64,000 bases of DNA from Maricaulis sp. (GTDB taxonomy: Bacteria > Pseudomonadota > Alphaproteobacteria > Caulobacterales > Maricaulaceae). The position numbers and the translations under genes are program-made. The stretch is from positions 1-64,000 of the forward strand of contig JAEPND010000013.1 in NCBI GenBank assembly GCA_017643585.1, in the 5' to 3' direction. A model generated the notes under the pieces. The model worked only from the letters and a program-made list of their open reading frames with translations, ran no database searches and had not been told where the DNA came from. Below are positions 56,723 through 64,000 of this stretch, in pieces; the first letter of the stretch is position 1, and the number at the start of each line of letters is the position of its first letter.

Positions 56723-58617
56723 TGGGGGGAGTCCTGGGAAGGTGGGTAAGACCAGTGTTCAGTGCCACCAGCGATGCGCGGTTCGGGATAGAGGCCGCCA
56801 TTGTCGTCGGCGCATCGGGTATACATGATCACCAATACGGTCTCGTCGCCTCGGGAATAGTTTGTGCCACTAGCGAGGCTTTGACTGCAGATGTCGAGTG
56901 TATGGAGCTGACTGGCCAACTGTAGATCGGAACGGACCCGTTCAAGCAAGCCTGCCAAAGATGTCGCCGATTGGGTGTCGCCGACACCGGTAAACCGGCG
57001 CCGCAAATCGGCATCCCGCGACAGATCCAGCACAATCATCGTCGGCTCCTCGCGGCTTTCCGCAAAGGCCAGAACCTCTTCTGGCGTTCCCAGCACCGTG
57101 TCTGAGCCGAGCGAGAACACCAGGCTCGGCTCGGTATAGCTCGACGCCGTGACGATCTCATTCGCGGGCACGCCGGTAATCGTCTCGGAATATTCCCGTG
57201 CCGCCCGCACCTGGTCTGCCAGGCGAACCGCATAGGCATTGGGCAGGGCGACGCCACGGGCGGCGACTTGCCAGGCGAGGCCGGAGGCGACCACCAGGGC
57301 CAGAACCAGCACGCCCGACCGCAAACGTTCGCTGAGCAAAGTCGCGCCCACCAGGGCTGCAAAGATCCCGCTTGTCAGGACCACTATCGCCCCGACTGTT
57401 GGATCCGTCGTCAGGTCAAACCCGCCCTGGAAACCCGCCAGGGACAGGTGCACCGCATCCCAGCTGGCATTGTTGCCATAGATAAGAAAGGCGGTCGGAA
57501 TAATGATGGCAAATACCAGTCCGGCAAAGGCAAAAAGGCCCCAGCTGACCCAGCGCTGCCAGTTGGCAGACTTGCCGATCTCGACAAAGGCCCAGCCCGT
57601 CATCAGCGCCAGTGCCGGATAGGCCGGCAGGACGTAATGCGGCAGCTTGGTCGGCAGCAGCTCGAACACCAGCCAGGTCGGAACCGCCCAGCAGATCAGG
57701 AAACGCGCGATCGACGCGGCACGATCATCCTCACCCCGCACCGCGCCAACAATCCGCCCTACGCCCGGGATCAGGAACAGCACCGCCGGGAAGAAGAGCA
57801 GGGGCGCCAGCAGCAGGTGATATCCAATCGGCCCGCCATGACGTTCATGGCTGGAGACCAGTTTCGGCCCCAGATCATCACCCAGCGCTTCGCGCAGGAA
57901 ATTGCCGTCGGTGGCGATCTGGATGCTGATCAACCAGGGCAGGACCATGGCGATGGCCAGGATCGGTCCCAACCAGACGGCGAGCGGTTTCAGCCAGGCG
58001 AGTTTTCGCTCCCAGGCAAAAAGAGCCACTACGGCCAGTCCGGCGACCATGGGCGTGACCGGCCCCTTGATCAGCGTGCCCAGCCCAATCGCGAACCAGA
58101 AGATGAGCGCGGTGCGCCAGCCGGCGGTCTCGCCACTTCGCACATTCATCAAGGCGGCCATGGCCAGGGTCGTGCACCCGGCCAGCATGGCGTCGGTCTT
58201 GGCGATCCCGCCCTCAATGCCCAGCAGAACTGTCGCGGCGAACATGGCAGAGCCTGCAAAGGCAGCCTCGCGTCCGATCAGCCGGCTGCCGCCCCAGAAA
58301 CAGGCGAGCGCAGCCAGCAGGGCACCCAGCGCTGACGGAATGCGATAGGCCCAGATCTCGCGCGCTTCCGCGTCGGACAGGGCCGAGACCGTGACCACCT
58401 GGAGCCAGTGAATACCGATCGGTTTCTTGTTGCGCTCGGTGTCGAGGAAGTTGATCTCGACGAAATCACCGGTCTCGAGCATCTGCGCGGTCGCCTGGGC
58501 GAAACGGCTTTCATCCCGGTCCAGCGGCGGCAGGGTGAGAATCCCGGCAAAAGCGGATATCAGTGCAATCAACCCAATGATCACATAGGCGCGGGTGCCG
58601 CGAGCGAGTTCAGTCAT
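56719..58617 (-). CDS. ArnT-like glycosyltransferase (family 39/83)
   Basis: The 632-residue membrane protein has about twelve helices and the N-terminal periplasmic-loop motif PPLDRDESRFAQAT, with the acidic residues of GT-C enzymes that use lipid-phosphate sugars. The ArnT-like layout suggests transfer of a sugar such as 4-amino-arabinose, mannose or galacturonic acid from undecaprenyl phosphate to lipid A or a protein. The exact donor is unknown. The divergent GT2 gene at 58902 resembles polyprenyl-phosphate sugar synthases that supply such donors. Confidence 0.85.
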   Translation of the reverse strand: MTELARGTRAYVIIGLIALISAFAGILTLPPLDRDESRFAQATAQMLETGDFVEINFLDTERNKKPIGIHWLQVVTVSALSDAEAREIWAYRIPSALGALLAALACFWGGSRLIGREAAFAGSAMFAATVLLGIEGGIAKTDAMLAGCTTLAMAALMNVRSGETAGWRTALIFWFAIGLGTLIKGPVTPMVAGLAVVALFAWERKLAWLKPLAVWLGPILAIAMVLPWLISIQIATDGNFLREALGDDLGPKLVSSHERHGGPIGYHLLLAPLLFFPAVLFLIPGVGRIVGAVRGEDDRAASIARFLICWAVPTWLVFELLPTKLPHYVLPAYPALALMTGWAFVEIGKSANWQRWVSWGLFAFAGLVFAIIIPTAFLIYGNNASWDAVHLSLAGFQGGFDLTTDPTVGAIVVLTSGIFAALVGATLLSERLRSGVLVLALVVASGLAWQVAARGVALPNAYAVRLADQVRAAREYSETITGVPANEIVTASSYTEPSLVFSLGSDTVLGTPEEVLAFAESREEPTMIVLDLSRDADLRRRFTGVGDTQSATSLAGLLERVRSDLQLASQLHTLDICSQSLASGTNYSRGDETVLVIMYTRCADDNGGLYPEPRIAGGTEHWSYPPSQDSPQ

Positions 58618-58639
58618 ACGCCACTTCGTCCTGTCTCCG

Positions 58640-58800
58640 ACCCCTGTCCTCGCCCTTGATGGGCGAGGTCCCGCGAAGCGGGGGAGTGGGTGCGCGCCCG
58701 CAAGGGCGCTGAAGAAATCCTGTCGGCCCTGGCGGGCCGCACCCTATCCGTCTCGGAGCTTCGCTCCGATCCACCTTCCCCATCAAGGGGAAGGATGAGC
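58640..58800. repeat. hairpin-rich intergenic element (MITE-like)
   Basis: About 160 bases contain at least six adjacent palindromes, among them CCTCGCCCTTGATGGGCGAG near 58651, CGCGAAGCG near 58673, GCGCCCGCAAGGGCGC near 58693, GGCCCTGGCGGGCC near 58726, GGAGCTTCGCTCC near 58757 and CCTTCCCCATCAAGGGGAAGG near 58773. The outermost two are related as inverted copies, so the whole element could fold back on itself. It sits in the gap between divergent genes. Elements of this style recur in alphaproteobacterial intergenic regions. Confidence 0.65.
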
Positions 58801-58901
58801 TTTTGCCTCGAAACCGGCGATTGCCATTTCAAAACATTGACACCAAAGCTGAGAAACTTCTCGCGTCGTGTCGTAAACCCGGTATGTAACGGGGAACGCA
58901 C

Positions 58902-59663
58902 ATGACGCAAGCTCAAGCAGACACACAGATGAGCCAAAATCCAGATATTTCCGTTGTTGTCCCGGCCTATAATGAAGCTGGCAATGTTGTACCGCTGGCC
59001 CGCGAGATCGCTGCCGCCCTGGAAGGGCGCAATTACGAGATCATTTTCGTGGACGATTGTTCCAAGGACACCACGCGCCAGGAGCTGATCGACGCGAAGG
59101 CTGAACTGCCCGCGCTTCGTGTTGTGGCACACCGGCACAATGCCGGTCAGTCGCGTTCGGTCCGCACGGGTGTGATGTTTGCCCGTGGCACCGTCGTGGC
59201 AACGCTGGACGGCGACGGTCAGAACCCGCCGGAAAACCTGCCCACCGTGATCGACGCGTTGATGCGTGAAGACGCACCGGAAGACCTGGCACTTGTGGGC
59301 GGCGACCGAAGCGCCAATCGCCAGGACTCAGCCTGGAAGAAATTCGCCTCGCGCTTCGGCAACGGGATCCGCAAGCGCATGCTGAACGATGACTGCAATG
59401 ATACCGGCTGTGGTCTCAAGGCGTTCAAGCGGGACGCATATCTGTTGCTGCCCTTCTTTGATCACCAGCACCGTTTCCTGCCTGCGTTGATGAATCGGGA
59501 AGGTTTCAAGTGTGAATTCCGCCCGGTCACGCACCGCCACCGCACCATCGGAGCTTCAAAATATACGAATTTTGGCCGTCTTTTCGCCTCTTTGACAGAC
59601 ATGATGGGGATGATGTGGTTAAATTCGAGAGCACGGAATTCGCGTGGTGCGGATGAAGTCTAG
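58902..59663 (+). CDS. glycosyltransferase family 2, dolichol/undecaprenyl-phosphate mannosyltransferase-like
   Basis: The 253-residue protein starts ISVVVPAYNEAGNVVPLA and contains FVDDCSKDTT and ATLDGDGQNPPENL, the donor and DxD motifs of DPM1/ArnC-type enzymes, followed by GVRS-like TGCGLKAFKRD and HRHRTIGASKYTN. It lacks the C-terminal transmembrane helices of ArnC, so the product is probably a soluble or peripheral polyprenyl-phosphate sugar synthase. The divergent ArnT-like gene is a natural user of its product. The ATG at 58902 follows GGGGAACG; an internal ATG at 58929 is possible. Confidence 0.83.
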   Translation: MTQAQADTQMSQNPDISVVVPAYNEAGNVVPLAREIAAALEGRNYEIIFVDDCSKDTTRQELIDAKAELPALRVVAHRHNAGQSRSVRTGVMFARGTVVATLDGDGQNPPENLPTVIDALMREDAPEDLALVGGDRSANRQDSAWKKFASRFGNGIRKRMLNDDCNDTGCGLKAFKRDAYLLLPFFDHQHRFLPALMNREGFKCEFRPVTHRHRTIGASKYTNFGRLFASLTDMMGMMWLNSRARNSRGADEV

Positions 59664-59711
59664 TTTGAAGTCTTGAAAGGCGCGCGGGTCGCGCAAAGGA
59701 AAGGACACGAT

Positions 59712-60194
59712 ATGGCCGGAGGGGACAACGGCGTATTGTTAGGTATGATGGCGGCAAATCGCGCACAAGGTGGCGGTGGCCGGTCAAACAGGGGTGGCTC
59801 CATGTTCAATGTATTTCCAATGATGATTATTCCGGTGGTCGCCTATGCGATCGCAGCCTTCATGGGCGTCGACATGTCGGCCGGTGTATTCGCTGTACCG
59901 ATGGTCAATGGCTCGCTCGAGCTGTCTGTCGGCGATATCCTGATTATTCTCGGCATGCTGATGCTCTTCATCGAGCTCATCAAATCTGCCGGATCCGGCA
60001 CGGCGACGATCGTCAATCACGGTTTGTCCATGCTGATCTTCGTGATCGCCATGGCGCTTTTCCTGCTGATGGGCCAGTTCGGCACCGCAGCCTTCTTCCT
60101 CATCACACTGATGACGCTGATGGACACGGTTGCGGGCTTCGTGGTCACAATCGTTGCCGCGCGCCGCGACCTGGCAGTCGGTGGCGAGGGCTAG
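59712..60194 (+). CDS. hypothetical membrane protein with Gly-rich N terminus
   Basis: The 160-residue protein has a Gly/Arg/Asn-rich cytoplasmic N terminus (ANRAQGGGGRSNRGG) and about four transmembrane helices (MMIIPVVAYAIAAFMG, ILIILGMLMLFIELI, LSMLIFVIAMALFLLM and a final one). No named family is recognised. AAAGGAAAGGA precedes the ATG at 59712. An intrinsic terminator follows. Co-transcription with the GT2 gene 48 bases upstream is likely. Confidence 0.65.
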   Translation: MAGGDNGVLLGMMAANRAQGGGGRSNRGGSMFNVFPMMIIPVVAYAIAAFMGVDMSAGVFAVPMVNGSLELSVGDILIILGMLMLFIELIKSAGSGTATIVNHGLSMLIFVIAMALFLLMGQFGTAAFFLITLMTLMDTVAGFVVTIVAARRDLAVGGEG

Positions 60195-60218
60195 GTCCCA
60201 CGTACACGCACAAAAGAA

Positions 60219-60247
60219 ACGTCGCTCCAACCGGGGCGGCGTTTTTT
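60219..60247 (+). terminator. intrinsic terminator
   Basis: ACGTCGCTCC and GGGGCGGCGT form a 10-bp stem with two G-U pairs around an AACC loop, followed by TTTTT. It ends the transcript of the hypothetical membrane protein. Confidence 0.8.
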
Positions 60248-60269
60248 ATTGGCGTGAGATCAAAAAAAC

Positions 60270-60350
60270 CTAGAACGTCACGAAGACCAGTGCGACGCCC
60301 AGGGCGACATCACACCAGAAGCCGAGCTTTTCATTGAGGAGCGAGTTCAT
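60270..60350 (-). CDS. 26-codon membrane peptide coupled to upstream gene
   Basis: The ATG (60348-60350) overlaps the stop of the gene at 60347 (ATGA) and the frame runs 26 codons to a TAG. The peptide MNSLLNEKLGFWCDVALGVA and its remaining six residues form a hydrophobic helix typical of small membrane proteins. Tight coupling supports translation. The function is unknown and no name is known to me. Confidence 0.45.
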   Translation of the reverse strand: MNSLLNEKLGFWCDVALGVALVFVTF

Positions 60351-60673
60351 GCGCACTTCTCCCAGCGCGGGCGCGGGGTCGGAGCAGCTGCAGCCGTCGC
60401 ATAGGCCCGGCGGTAGCGATCCTGCTCGCTGGCCTCGGCGCGGATGCCGCGACGCGGATTGCCGGCGATGACCTGAACAACAACCTCCGCCGCAGCGTTG
60501 CGCGCGCGCAGCGAGGTCTTTGCACGGGGCTCGGATTCTCGCTGGGTCGGGACGGGCACGAGCGCATTTCTTTGCTGCGGCGGACGGTCATTGGACCCGC
60601 GTGCCTTACCAGCCGGCGGAACACGCCGGGCGGTCGGGGTCGGGACGGTGACAGGGCTGCGGATCATAGTCAT
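60347..60673 (-). CDS. small basic hypothetical protein
   Basis: About 108 residues from the ATG at 60671-60673 (an ATG at 60667 is also possible) are rich in Arg, Pro and Ala with a low-complexity N-terminal half. The C-terminal segment (AAAEVVVQVIAGNPRRGIRAE, then RYRRAYATA) looks ordered and conserved-like. The 26-codon gene is coupled to its stop. No known domain is visible, and no strong ribosome binding site precedes either start. Confidence 0.45.
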   Translation of the reverse strand: MTMIRSPVTVPTPTARRVPPAGKARGSNDRPPQQRNALVPVPTQRESEPRAKTSLRARNAAAEVVVQVIAGNPRRGIRAEASEQDRYRRAYATAAAAPTPRPRWEKCA

Positions 60674-60753
60674 GCCAAGTGTGTCGCAAGGCGCGTGCCA
60701 AGTGTTAAACACTCATTAACCATGATTCCGGTCGCTACAGGCAACCGAAAGCG

Positions 60754-60790
60754 CAAAAATGGCCCGGGATCGGATCGATCACCGGGCCAT
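60754..60790 (-). terminator. intrinsic terminator after phaR
   Basis: On the minus strand, ATGGCCCGG and its complement form a 9-bp stem around a 13-base loop, followed by TTTTTGCGC. It closes the phaR gene before the small genes further left. Confidence 0.75.
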
Positions 60791-60848
60791 GTGTTTCATT
60801 CGGGTACGATTTTGTTAACCCTGTGCCGTGCCAGGAGTGGCCACGCGG

Positions 60849-61442
60849 CTAGTCCTTGACCAGCTTGTCCAGCTTGGCGCGCATCGCGTCCAGTTCCGCG
60901 CGCATGGCAGCGACATCATCGCTTTCCTTGGCAGCAGGCGCCGTTTGGGCCGGGTCCTCGGTCTCTGCTCCGGTGCCGGCCGAGAAAGGCGTGAACATGC
61001 GCATCGCCTGACCGAACATCTCCATATTGCGGCGGGTCTGTTCTTCCAGCATGGACATGCTGGCCTGGGGCGAGGTCATGGCTTCGCTCATGCGGGAGCG
61101 GAACTCTTCCTGTTGCTGCGCGAACTTGTTCATCGACATCTGCAGGTATCCGGGCACGACACTTTGCAGGCTGTCGCCATAGAAACTGATCAGCTGGCGC
61201 AGAAAGTCGACCGGCAGCAGATTGGCGCCTCGGGCTTCTTCCTCGAAAATGATCTGGGCGAGAACACCACGGGTCAGGTCTTCGCCGGACTTGGCGTCAA
61301 CAACCTGAAAATCAGTTCCGTTTTTCACAAGATCACGCAAGTGATCGAGCGTTACATACTGGCTCGTCGAGGTGTCATACAGGCGCCGGTTCGCGTATTT
61401 CTTGATAACGATTACCGAGGCCGAGCCTTTGGATTGTGCCAC
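60849..61442 (-). CDS. phaR: polyhydroxyalkanoate synthesis repressor PhaR
   Basis: PhaR senses PHA granules and represses phasin and PHA genes in bacteria that make polyhydroxybutyrate. The 197 residues contain the DNA-binding N-terminal domain IVIKKYANRRLYDTSTSQYVT, the signature of the PHB/PHA accumulation regulator, then VVDAKSGEDLTR and a helical, Ala/Glu-rich C terminus. It is divergent from phaB. The presence of phaR/phaB supports PHA storage in this organism, although no synthase lies in the window. Confidence 0.93.
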   Translation of the reverse strand: MAQSKGSASVIVIKKYANRRLYDTSTSQYVTLDHLRDLVKNGTDFQVVDAKSGEDLTRGVLAQIIFEEEARGANLLPVDFLRQLISFYGDSLQSVVPGYLQMSMNKFAQQQEEFRSRMSEAMTSPQASMSMLEEQTRRNMEMFGQAMRMFTPFSAGTGAETEDPAQTAPAAKESDDVAAMRAELDAMRAKLDKLVKD

Positions 61443-61599
61443 TGCGAACTCCCCATCTCATCCTTTGGGCGAAATCTTCATTGGATTTTCGCTCGACAAG
61501 GACCTTGATCTGTATATCAAAGGGTTTACGCGCTTGAGGTGGTGTGCTGCAAGCGCGAAGAATCAACTTTGTTCGCAAAAGCAGCATCGCGAGGGCAAA

Positions 61600-62325
61600 A
61601 TGGCACGCACTGCATTGGTAACGGGTGGCACGCGCGGCATCGGCGCAGCAATCTCTGTTCAACTCAAAAACGCTGGCTACACAGTTGTCGCCAACTTCGC
61701 CGGTAATGAAGAGAAGGCCAAGGCCTTTTCAGACGAGACCGGTATCGCTGTCGTGAAATTCGACGTGGGTGATTACGACTCCTGTGTTGATGGCATCGCC
61801 AAGGCCGAGGAACTGGCCGGCGCGCCGATCGATGTTCTGGTCAACAATGCCGGCATCACGCGCGATGGCATGTTCCACAAGATGACACCGGAACAGTGGA
61901 ATGACGTGATCCGCGTCGATCTGACCTCGCTGTTCAACATGACGCGCCCCCTGATCGAGGGCATGCGCGAGCGTGGTTTCGGCCGAGTGATCAATATCTC
62001 CTCGATCAATGGTCAGAAGGGGCAGATGGGGCAGGTGAATTATTCTGCGGCCAAGGCCGGCGTGATCGGTTTCACCAAGGCCCTGGCCCAGGAGACCGCG
62101 CGCAAGGGCATCACCATCAACTGCATCGCTCCGGGCTATATCAACACCGAAATGGTCGCGGCGGTGCCGGAGAAGGTGCTCGCGTCCATCATCGGTGGGA
62201 TTCCGGTCAATCGCCTCGGCGAGGCCGACGAAATCGCCAAGGCCGTCGTTTATCTGGCCGGCGATGATGCGGGCTTCATGACCGGCTCGGTCATGACCAT
62301 CAATGGCGGTCAATACATGGCGTAA
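61600..62325 (+). CDS. phaB: acetoacetyl-CoA reductase PhaB
   Basis: PhaB reduces acetoacetyl-CoA to 3-hydroxybutyryl-CoA with NADPH for PHA synthesis. The 241 residues show the SDR motifs TGGTRGIG (cofactor), NNAGITRDGMFHKM, SSINGQKGQMGQVNYSAAKAG with the catalytic Tyr-Lys pair, and APGYINTEMV. GAGGG precedes the ATG at 61600. The QMGQVNY element is typical for PhaB rather than FabG. The region to phaR contains GCTGC and GCAGC inverted elements (61546-61585). Confidence 0.92.
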   Translation: MARTALVTGGTRGIGAAISVQLKNAGYTVVANFAGNEEKAKAFSDETGIAVVKFDVGDYDSCVDGIAKAEELAGAPIDVLVNNAGITRDGMFHKMTPEQWNDVIRVDLTSLFNMTRPLIEGMRERGFGRVINISSINGQKGQMGQVNYSAAKAGVIGFTKALAQETARKGITINCIAPGYINTEMVAAVPEKVLASIIGGIPVNRLGEADEIAKAVVYLAGDDAGFMTGSVMTINGGQYMA

Positions 62326-62372
62326 ACCCAATTTGCACATTCTGCCCCAAAATTGCCGTGTTGGGGGTCAGA

Positions 62373-63116
62373 ATGATGATCGGGATGACGCGAATACTAA
62401 TTGCCATACTAACGGTTGCCATGTGCGCAGGCGCTGCAGCGGGTTACCAAGCGAACCCGCTGCGCGATCGCCTCTTGCGAAACGAGCGTTCGCAGATGGC
62501 GTCGGCCTGGTATCAACGGGCGGACAGCGGCGACTTCTTTCTTTTCGACCGCACCAATACGGTCGCGCTTTTGCGCGAACGTGATGACCCGACGGCCGAG
62601 GTTCTTGTCCTCTTCGCCAACCGGGCACCGGGCGGAGGCACGTCATTCGTGACCGACACCGGTCGCGAGGTGATTCGCCTCACGGCTCTTGGCGGTACGA
62701 CCTATTTCCCCCTGGACGCCCCAGATGGCGTCATTGTCGACTATGCCAGCCCGGCCGGTGGTCTTGCGCCGCAACCGCGCTCTCCCGACGAAGTGCGTGA
62801 GCGCGCCGAGGATCTGGCGAGTACGATTGCAGACCTGCTGGGTGAAAGCCTGGATCTGGAATACGAGCCGGCGCCGCGATCGGGTCTGGGCGTTCAATAC
62901 GATGCGTTGAATGTAATTGAGGGCGCTGTTCGAGAGCTGCGTTCGCAGCGTCGTCGCATGCCGAATGTGGCACGCCTTCGGGTCGTCATGGGCGCGGAGC
63001 CTGGTGCGAGCTGGAATGGCGATGATTTCATCGTCTCGATTGCACCGGATTTCGGATATGCCGGCCGTCCGTCATCGGCTTACATCGCCAACGCCCTGAT
63101 GGAAGAGGCCAGCTAG
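62373..63116 (+). CDS. secreted protein of unknown function (DUF4908-like)
   Basis: The 247 residues start with a Sec signal (ILIAILTVAMCAGAAAG). The rest contains FFLFDRTNTVALL, FVTDTGREVIRLTALGGTTYFPLDAP and a C-terminal RMPNVARLRVVMG plus GYAGRPSSAYIANAL pattern. This combination recalls proteins called DUF4908 in alphaproteobacteria, but I cannot confirm it. GGGGG lies six bases before the ATG at 62373. Its TAG shares CTAG with the stop of the convergent cupin gene. Confidence 0.55.
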   Translation: MMIGMTRILIAILTVAMCAGAAAGYQANPLRDRLLRNERSQMASAWYQRADSGDFFLFDRTNTVALLRERDDPTAEVLVLFANRAPGGGTSFVTDTGREVIRLTALGGTTYFPLDAPDGVIVDYASPAGGLAPQPRSPDEVRERAEDLASTIADLLGESLDLEYEPAPRSGLGVQYDALNVIEGAVRELRSQRRRMPNVARLRVVMGAEPGASWNGDDFIVSIAPDFGYAGRPSSAYIANALMEEAS

Positions 63117-63550
63117 CCCCGACGGTCCTCAGGCGCCCAGTCCGGCGCTGCCATTTCAAATCCTGAAAATTCGAAACCGGGTGCCACTGTGCAGCCGACC
63201 AGGGTCCAGTCGCCCTGGCTCTCTGCCGCTTGCCAGGCGCCTGTGGGCACAATGCCCTGTGGTCGTTGACCGGAGAGCACGTCGGGGCCCAGCGCGATGT
63301 CGCGCGTCGAGCGACCGTCATCGCTGATGCTCAGACGCAATGGGGCGCCCGCGTGCCAGTGCCAGACTTCCAGCGCATCGACCCGGTGCCAGTGCGAGCG
63401 ATCACCGGCCTCCAACAGATAATAGATGGCGGTTGACCGGGCCCGTCCGTCCGGCCCGGCCACATCGCGAAAGGTTTCCGCATACCAGCCGCCTTCCGGA
63501 TGCGGCTGCATGCCGAGGGCCTTGATGATCTCTCCAGCCGAGTTTTCCAT
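63113..63550 (-). CDS. cupin protein of the DUF985 family
   Basis: The 145-residue protein has the DUF985 pattern: LGMQPHPEGGWYAETFRD, RSTAIYYLLEAGDRSHWHRVDALEVWHWHAG and VAPGFEFSGFEMA. It is a single-domain beta-barrel with a cluster of His residues (WHR, WHWH) that may bind metal. Family members include sugar-nucleotide isomerase-like proteins, and the substrate is unknown. The start follows the gloB stop by one base (TAGGATG), so it is coupled to gloB. Confidence 0.75.
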   Translation of the reverse strand: MENSAGEIIKALGMQPHPEGGWYAETFRDVAGPDGRARSTAIYYLLEAGDRSHWHRVDALEVWHWHAGAPLRLSISDDGRSTRDIALGPDVLSGQRPQGIVPTGAWQAAESQGDWTLVGCTVAPGFEFSGFEMAAPDWAPEDRRG

Positions 63551-63551
63551 C

Positions 63552-64000
63552 CTAGAAATTGTCCTTGCGCCGGCGGATTTCCGCGAACACGTCCTCGTCA
63601 TCCTCGCGGATCATGTCGAGATGCAGTCGCAGGGCGGGATCACCGGCGCGCAGGAAGGGGTTGGCCGCCTTCTCGGCGCCGATCGTGGTGGGCACCGTAG
63701 GTTCACCGCGTGCGCGCTCGGCCTCTACCATCACGGCATAAGCCTGCAAATCAGTGTTGTCCGGATCGACGCTGAGGGCAAAGGCGGCGTTTGCGGCGGT
63801 ATATTCGTGGGCGCAATAGACCTTGGTTTCGTCCGGCAGCTCGGCCAGGCGGTTGAGGCTGTGCCACATCTCTGCCGGCGTTCCCTCGAACAGGCGACCG
63901 CAACCCAGCGCGAACATTGTGTCGCCCACAAAGGCCAGTTTCTCGCTCGGGAAGAAGAAGCAGATATGCCCGCGCGTATGGCCGGGCGTGAAAATCACCT
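63552..64000 (-). CDS. gloB: hydroxyacylglutathione hydrolase (glyoxalase II), 5' end outside window
   Basis: GloB hydrolyses S-lactoylglutathione in methylglyoxal detoxification. About 149 residues of the C-terminal two thirds are visible: TPGHTRGHICFFF, FVGDTMFALGCGRLFEGTP (metal-binding Asp), VYCAHEYTAANAAFAL (metal His), then the GloB C-terminal helical domain ending NPFLRAGDPALRLH and IRRRKDNF. The N-terminal metal motif HxHxDH lies beyond the right edge. The cupin gene follows with a one-base gap. Confidence 0.92.
   Translation of the reverse strand, partial: VIFTPGHTRGHICFFFPSEKLAFVGDTMFALGCGRLFEGTPAEMWHSLNRLAELPDETKVYCAHEYTAANAAFALSVDPDNTDLQAYAVMVEAERARGEPTVPTTIGAEKAANPFLRAGDPALRLHLDMIREDDEDVFAEIRRRKDNF

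Noticed and set aside
57268-58335. A 355-codon frame antisense to the ArnT-like gene
   Set aside because: It is Gln/Arg/Gly-rich low-complexity sequence opposite a clear membrane protein gene.

Overview
The window is a gene-dense stretch of an alphaproteobacterial chromosome with high GC, apart from some AT-richer patches. The gene set points to the Maricaulales/Hyphomonadales/Caulobacterales side of the class. Markers are methionine synthase split into two genes, a zapA - 6S RNA - fau arrangement, a complete ruvCAB-ybgC-tolQRAB-pal-cpoB-tilS-ftsH run, a PhaR/PhaB pair, and an IscU-like/yidD/thrS block. I see no rRNA, tRNA, prophage, IS element or CRISPR array. The genus cannot be fixed from sequence reading alone.

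1-4.9 kb: cysQ, a family-2 glycosyltransferase, a one-helix protein, a DUF4164-like coiled-coil gene with zapA, a probable 6S RNA, fau and a STAS-like protein. 4.9-12.3 kb: an S-adenosylmethionine cycle cluster. metK-ahcY and metF-metH(N)-metH(C) diverge from one 166-bp promoter region that holds two matching palindromes, probably operators for a SahR-type repressor. 12.3-23.1 kb: a membrane protein, a YmdB-type phosphoesterase, GDP-mannose metabolism (a GDP-mannose 3,5-epimerase homologue broken by a one-base frameshift, manC, an AGE-family isomerase) interleaved with yebC, then pgi and tkt.

23.1-26.0 kb: the most unusual locus. Three paralogous Tat-exported proteins are built from repeats of the type TDSDSGSYADPxGxGRG, each gene closed by its own terminator, next to a cupin-4/JmjC oxygenase on the same strand. 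I recognise no described system with this layout. 26.3-38.3 kb: Holliday-junction resolution (ruvC, ruvA, a 38-codon coupled ORF, ruvB) running into the Tol-Pal envelope machine, tilS and ftsH. 38.4-45.3 kb: a secreted LamG-like protein, an AraC regulator, folP, an M24 peptidase, rluD and a Tat-exported PhoD-type phosphatase.

45.3-47.9 kb: a segment bounded by two near-identical terminators. It holds an AT-rich orphan Imm26-like immunity gene, palindromic repeats, and a marR-S41 peptidase pair with an operator over the marR start. 47.9-53.6 kb: folE, cysS, two small related proteins, an IscU-like scaffold, yidD and thrS. 53.6-60.2 kb: surface glycan genes (O-antigen ligase-like, three glycosyltransferases including an ArnT-like one) with an HMG-CoA lyase and a hairpin-rich repeat element. 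60.2-64 kb: two small coupled genes, phaR/phaB, a secreted protein, a DUF985 cupin and the 3' part of gloB, which runs off the right edge.

A recurring feature is tight packing. Four convergent gene pairs share one tetranucleotide that supplies the stop codon of both genes, and many co-directional genes overlap by ATGA or GTGA.
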